This document shows, one piece after another, positions 62,583 to 64,000 of a stretch of DNA of 64,000 nucleotides. Position 1 is the first letter of the stretch; each line of letters starts with the position of its first letter. Made by a program: the position numbers and the translations under genes. The stretch is from Ascoidea asiatica (taxonomy: Eukaryota > Ascomycota > Saccharomycetes > Ascoideales > Ascoideaceae), in contig BCKQ01000011.1 of NCBI GenBank assembly GCA_001600695.1, forward strand, positions 348,512 through 412,511, in the 5' to 3' direction. The notes below the pieces were generated by a model. The model searched no databases and was not told the origin of the DNA. It was given only the letters and a program-made list of their open reading frames with translations.

Positions 62583-64000
62583 TTAAAAATTTATGAAATC
62601 AAAATCTAAGGAGCCATTACTTAAATTTAAATTATCATTATTTCCATCTTTATTATTATTGAATTCATTAGACTCTCTTTCAATTTCTTTGAAAAAAGTG
62701 AAATCAATCATTTCATCATCATTATCATTAATTGAATCTCCAGGATCAATCATCGGTATATCAATTGGTGTACTAAATATATCATCGAAATCTATTATAG
62801 TTTCATTAATTCCATTTTTGGAATTATTATCATTAATATTATTGTTATTATTAATGTTATTGTTATTATCATTGAAAGTATTGAAATTTGAAGTTAATTT
62901 TTCGAATGTATTTTTATCATTCAAATCATCATAATCATAATCATAGTCATATATTATTTCTTCTTCTTCAATTGGTTTAAGATCATTTGATGTCATTAAA
63001 ATATCATTATCATTATCAATTTCAGACTCAACTTTAATATTGTTATTGTTATTAGTATTAGTTTTATCAATTTTTTTGAAATTTAATTCATCATAATTGA
63101 GTACATTTTTATTATTAAGATTATAAAAAGCCATAGAATCTGGAATTGTATCAAAATGAAAATGAGCATCTAGATTAGAACTTATATTACTCATTGTTGT
63201 TTTTAAAGATAATGAATTATTTGAATTATTATTTGAATTACTTGTAGAAATTGTATTTGAAGATGTTAAACTTGGAGTATTTGAAATTGTATTTGAAATA
63301 AATGACATTGAATCTTCATAATGAGATCTTTTTCTAGTTATATGATTATGATTATTATTATTATTTATATTAATATTTTCATCCATAATATCTGGAAATT
63401 GTGGTGAAGAAACTTGACTAGCATTGTTGCTAACATTATTACTGAAAATATCACTACTAATTGGACTTGGAGTATTAATCGAATGAAATGAATGTAAACT
63501 ATTACTTATATTTGAAGAATCATTATTAATGCTAATATTTTGATGAATATCATTTTGAATTTTATTATTAATTTTATTTGAACCATTATCTAAATTGTTA
63601 TTGTTCTTGGTATTATTGATATTAGAAATATTTGTTGGAGAAGAAATTTTAGGAGAATTATCATTTGATTCAGATAATTTAACTTGTTCTCTTAAGGATT
63701 TTAAATCATTTACTAATTTAGATAATTCTGATTTTAATTGAGAATTTTCTTGTTTAACTTTTTTCAAAGCATTTTCAATAACAAATAAATTATTATTACC
63801 ATTGTTAACAGTAGTAGTATTAGTAGTATTGCTATTTGTATTAGAATTAGAATTTGTATTGATAATTGGAATTTTAGTTGTATTGATAACAGTTGATTTT
63901 TTATTTGAGATTTTTGAAGAGAATTGTTTTAATTGAGATGGGTTTATGAAATTTTTATTTTCTAATAAAGATTTTAAAGCAAAATTTAAAGCATCACCAT
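62583..64000 (-). CDS. Ser/Asn-rich protein with coiled coil (N-terminus outside window)
   Basis: The frame stays open to the window edge, so the 5' end is missing; the gene reads from above 64000 down to its stop at 62583. About 470 residues are visible. They begin with DALNFALKSLLENKNFINPS and a Thr/Asn stretch. A coiled coil follows (ENALKKVKQENSQLKSELSK, then LKSLREQVKL), like a leucine zipper or dimer helix. The rest is Asn/Ser-rich with a basic RKRSHYED and acidic, aromatic clusters (YDYDYDYDDL, IDFDDIFSTPIDIPMIDPGD, EMIDFTFFKEIE) of the kind seen in activation domains. A transcription factor is plausible but no DNA-binding domain is in view. Confidence 0.65.
   Translation of the reverse strand, partial: GDALNFALKSLLENKNFINPSQLKQFSSKISNKKSTVINTTKIPIINTNSNSNTNSNTTNTTTVNNGNNNLFVIENALKKVKQENSQLKSELSKLVNDLKSLREQVKLSESNDNSPKISSPTNISNINNTKNNNNLDNGSNKINNKIQNDIHQNISINNDSSNISNSLHSFHSINTPSPISSDIFSNNVSNNASQVSSPQFPDIMDENININNNNNHNHITRKRSHYEDSMSFISNTISNTPSLTSSNTISTSNSNNNSNNSLSLKTTMSNISSNLDAHFHFDTIPDSMAFYNLNNKNVLNYDELNFKKIDKTNTNNNNNIKVESEIDNDNDILMTSNDLKPIEEEEIIYDYDYDYDDLNDKNTFEKLTSNFNTFNDNNNNINNNNNINDNNSKNGINETIIDFDDIFSTPIDIPMIDPGDSINDNDDEMIDFTFFKEIERESNEFNNNKDGNNDNLNLSNGSLDFDFINF

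Overview
The window is nuclear DNA of a very A+T-rich budding yeast (Saccharomycotina). The evidence is a gene set typical of yeasts (Zrg17-, Aap1/Ape2-, Eos1-, Alb1-, Env9-, Sso-, Sse1-, Zrc1- and Ynl190w-like proteins, a divergent H2A/H2B pair), almost no introns (one found, in LSM7, with GTATGT and GACTAAC signals), A-rich leaders before ATG codons, and proteins full of Asn, Ser and acidic low-complexity tracts. I cannot name the species. CTG codons are very rare and absent, as far as I could scan, from the conserved housekeeping genes. The window therefore does not settle whether CTG means Leu, Ser or Ala here.

Layout. 1-6.1 kb: ZRG17-like zinc transporter subunit (5' end outside the window) and an M1 aminopeptidase. 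6.8-10.4 kb: a long Gln-rich HSF-family regulator on the minus strand with 3.7 kb of upstream DNA. 14.1-21 kb: a vacuolar Ca2+/H+ exchanger, F1-ATPase delta, LSM7 (spliced), EOS1 and ALB1. 21.5-28.9 kb: a divergent protein with possible telomere-type OB folds, RPE1, a secreted GH45 endoglucanase with a cellulose-binding module, and an alcohol dehydrogenase. 29.7-39.8 kb: an F-box-like protein, H2B/H2A, ENV9, a Cdc50-family flippase subunit and a small hypothetical protein. 43.8-60 kb: a large orphan coiled-coil protein, a repeat-containing GPI wall protein (Ynl190w type), an Sso syntaxin, the Hsp110 SSE1, a Zrc1/Cot1 zinc transporter and a membrane-anchored coiled-coil protein. The right edge cuts a Ser/Asn-rich protein with a coiled coil. 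There are no operons. Connections are thematic: zinc traffic (ZRG17, ZRC1), secretion and wall (EOS1, CDC50, SSO, wall protein, GH45), and sugar metabolism (RPE1, ADH).

The most unusual feature is between the genes. Many intergenic regions hold islands of a few hundred bases that are visibly richer in G+C than the coding sequence around them, the reverse of the usual yeast pattern. The islands carry no recognisable genes. Several begin with the same arrangement on the + strand: one or more TCCTAAATA-like boxes, then an E-box of the Cbf1 type (RTCACRTG), then the island. All six CACGTG sites I found are intergenic and all six read TCACGTG on one strand. Several islands also carry their own private short tandem repeat. 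Their function is unknown; composite promoters, replication origins, recombination hotspots with GC-biased conversion, or decayed elements are all possible.
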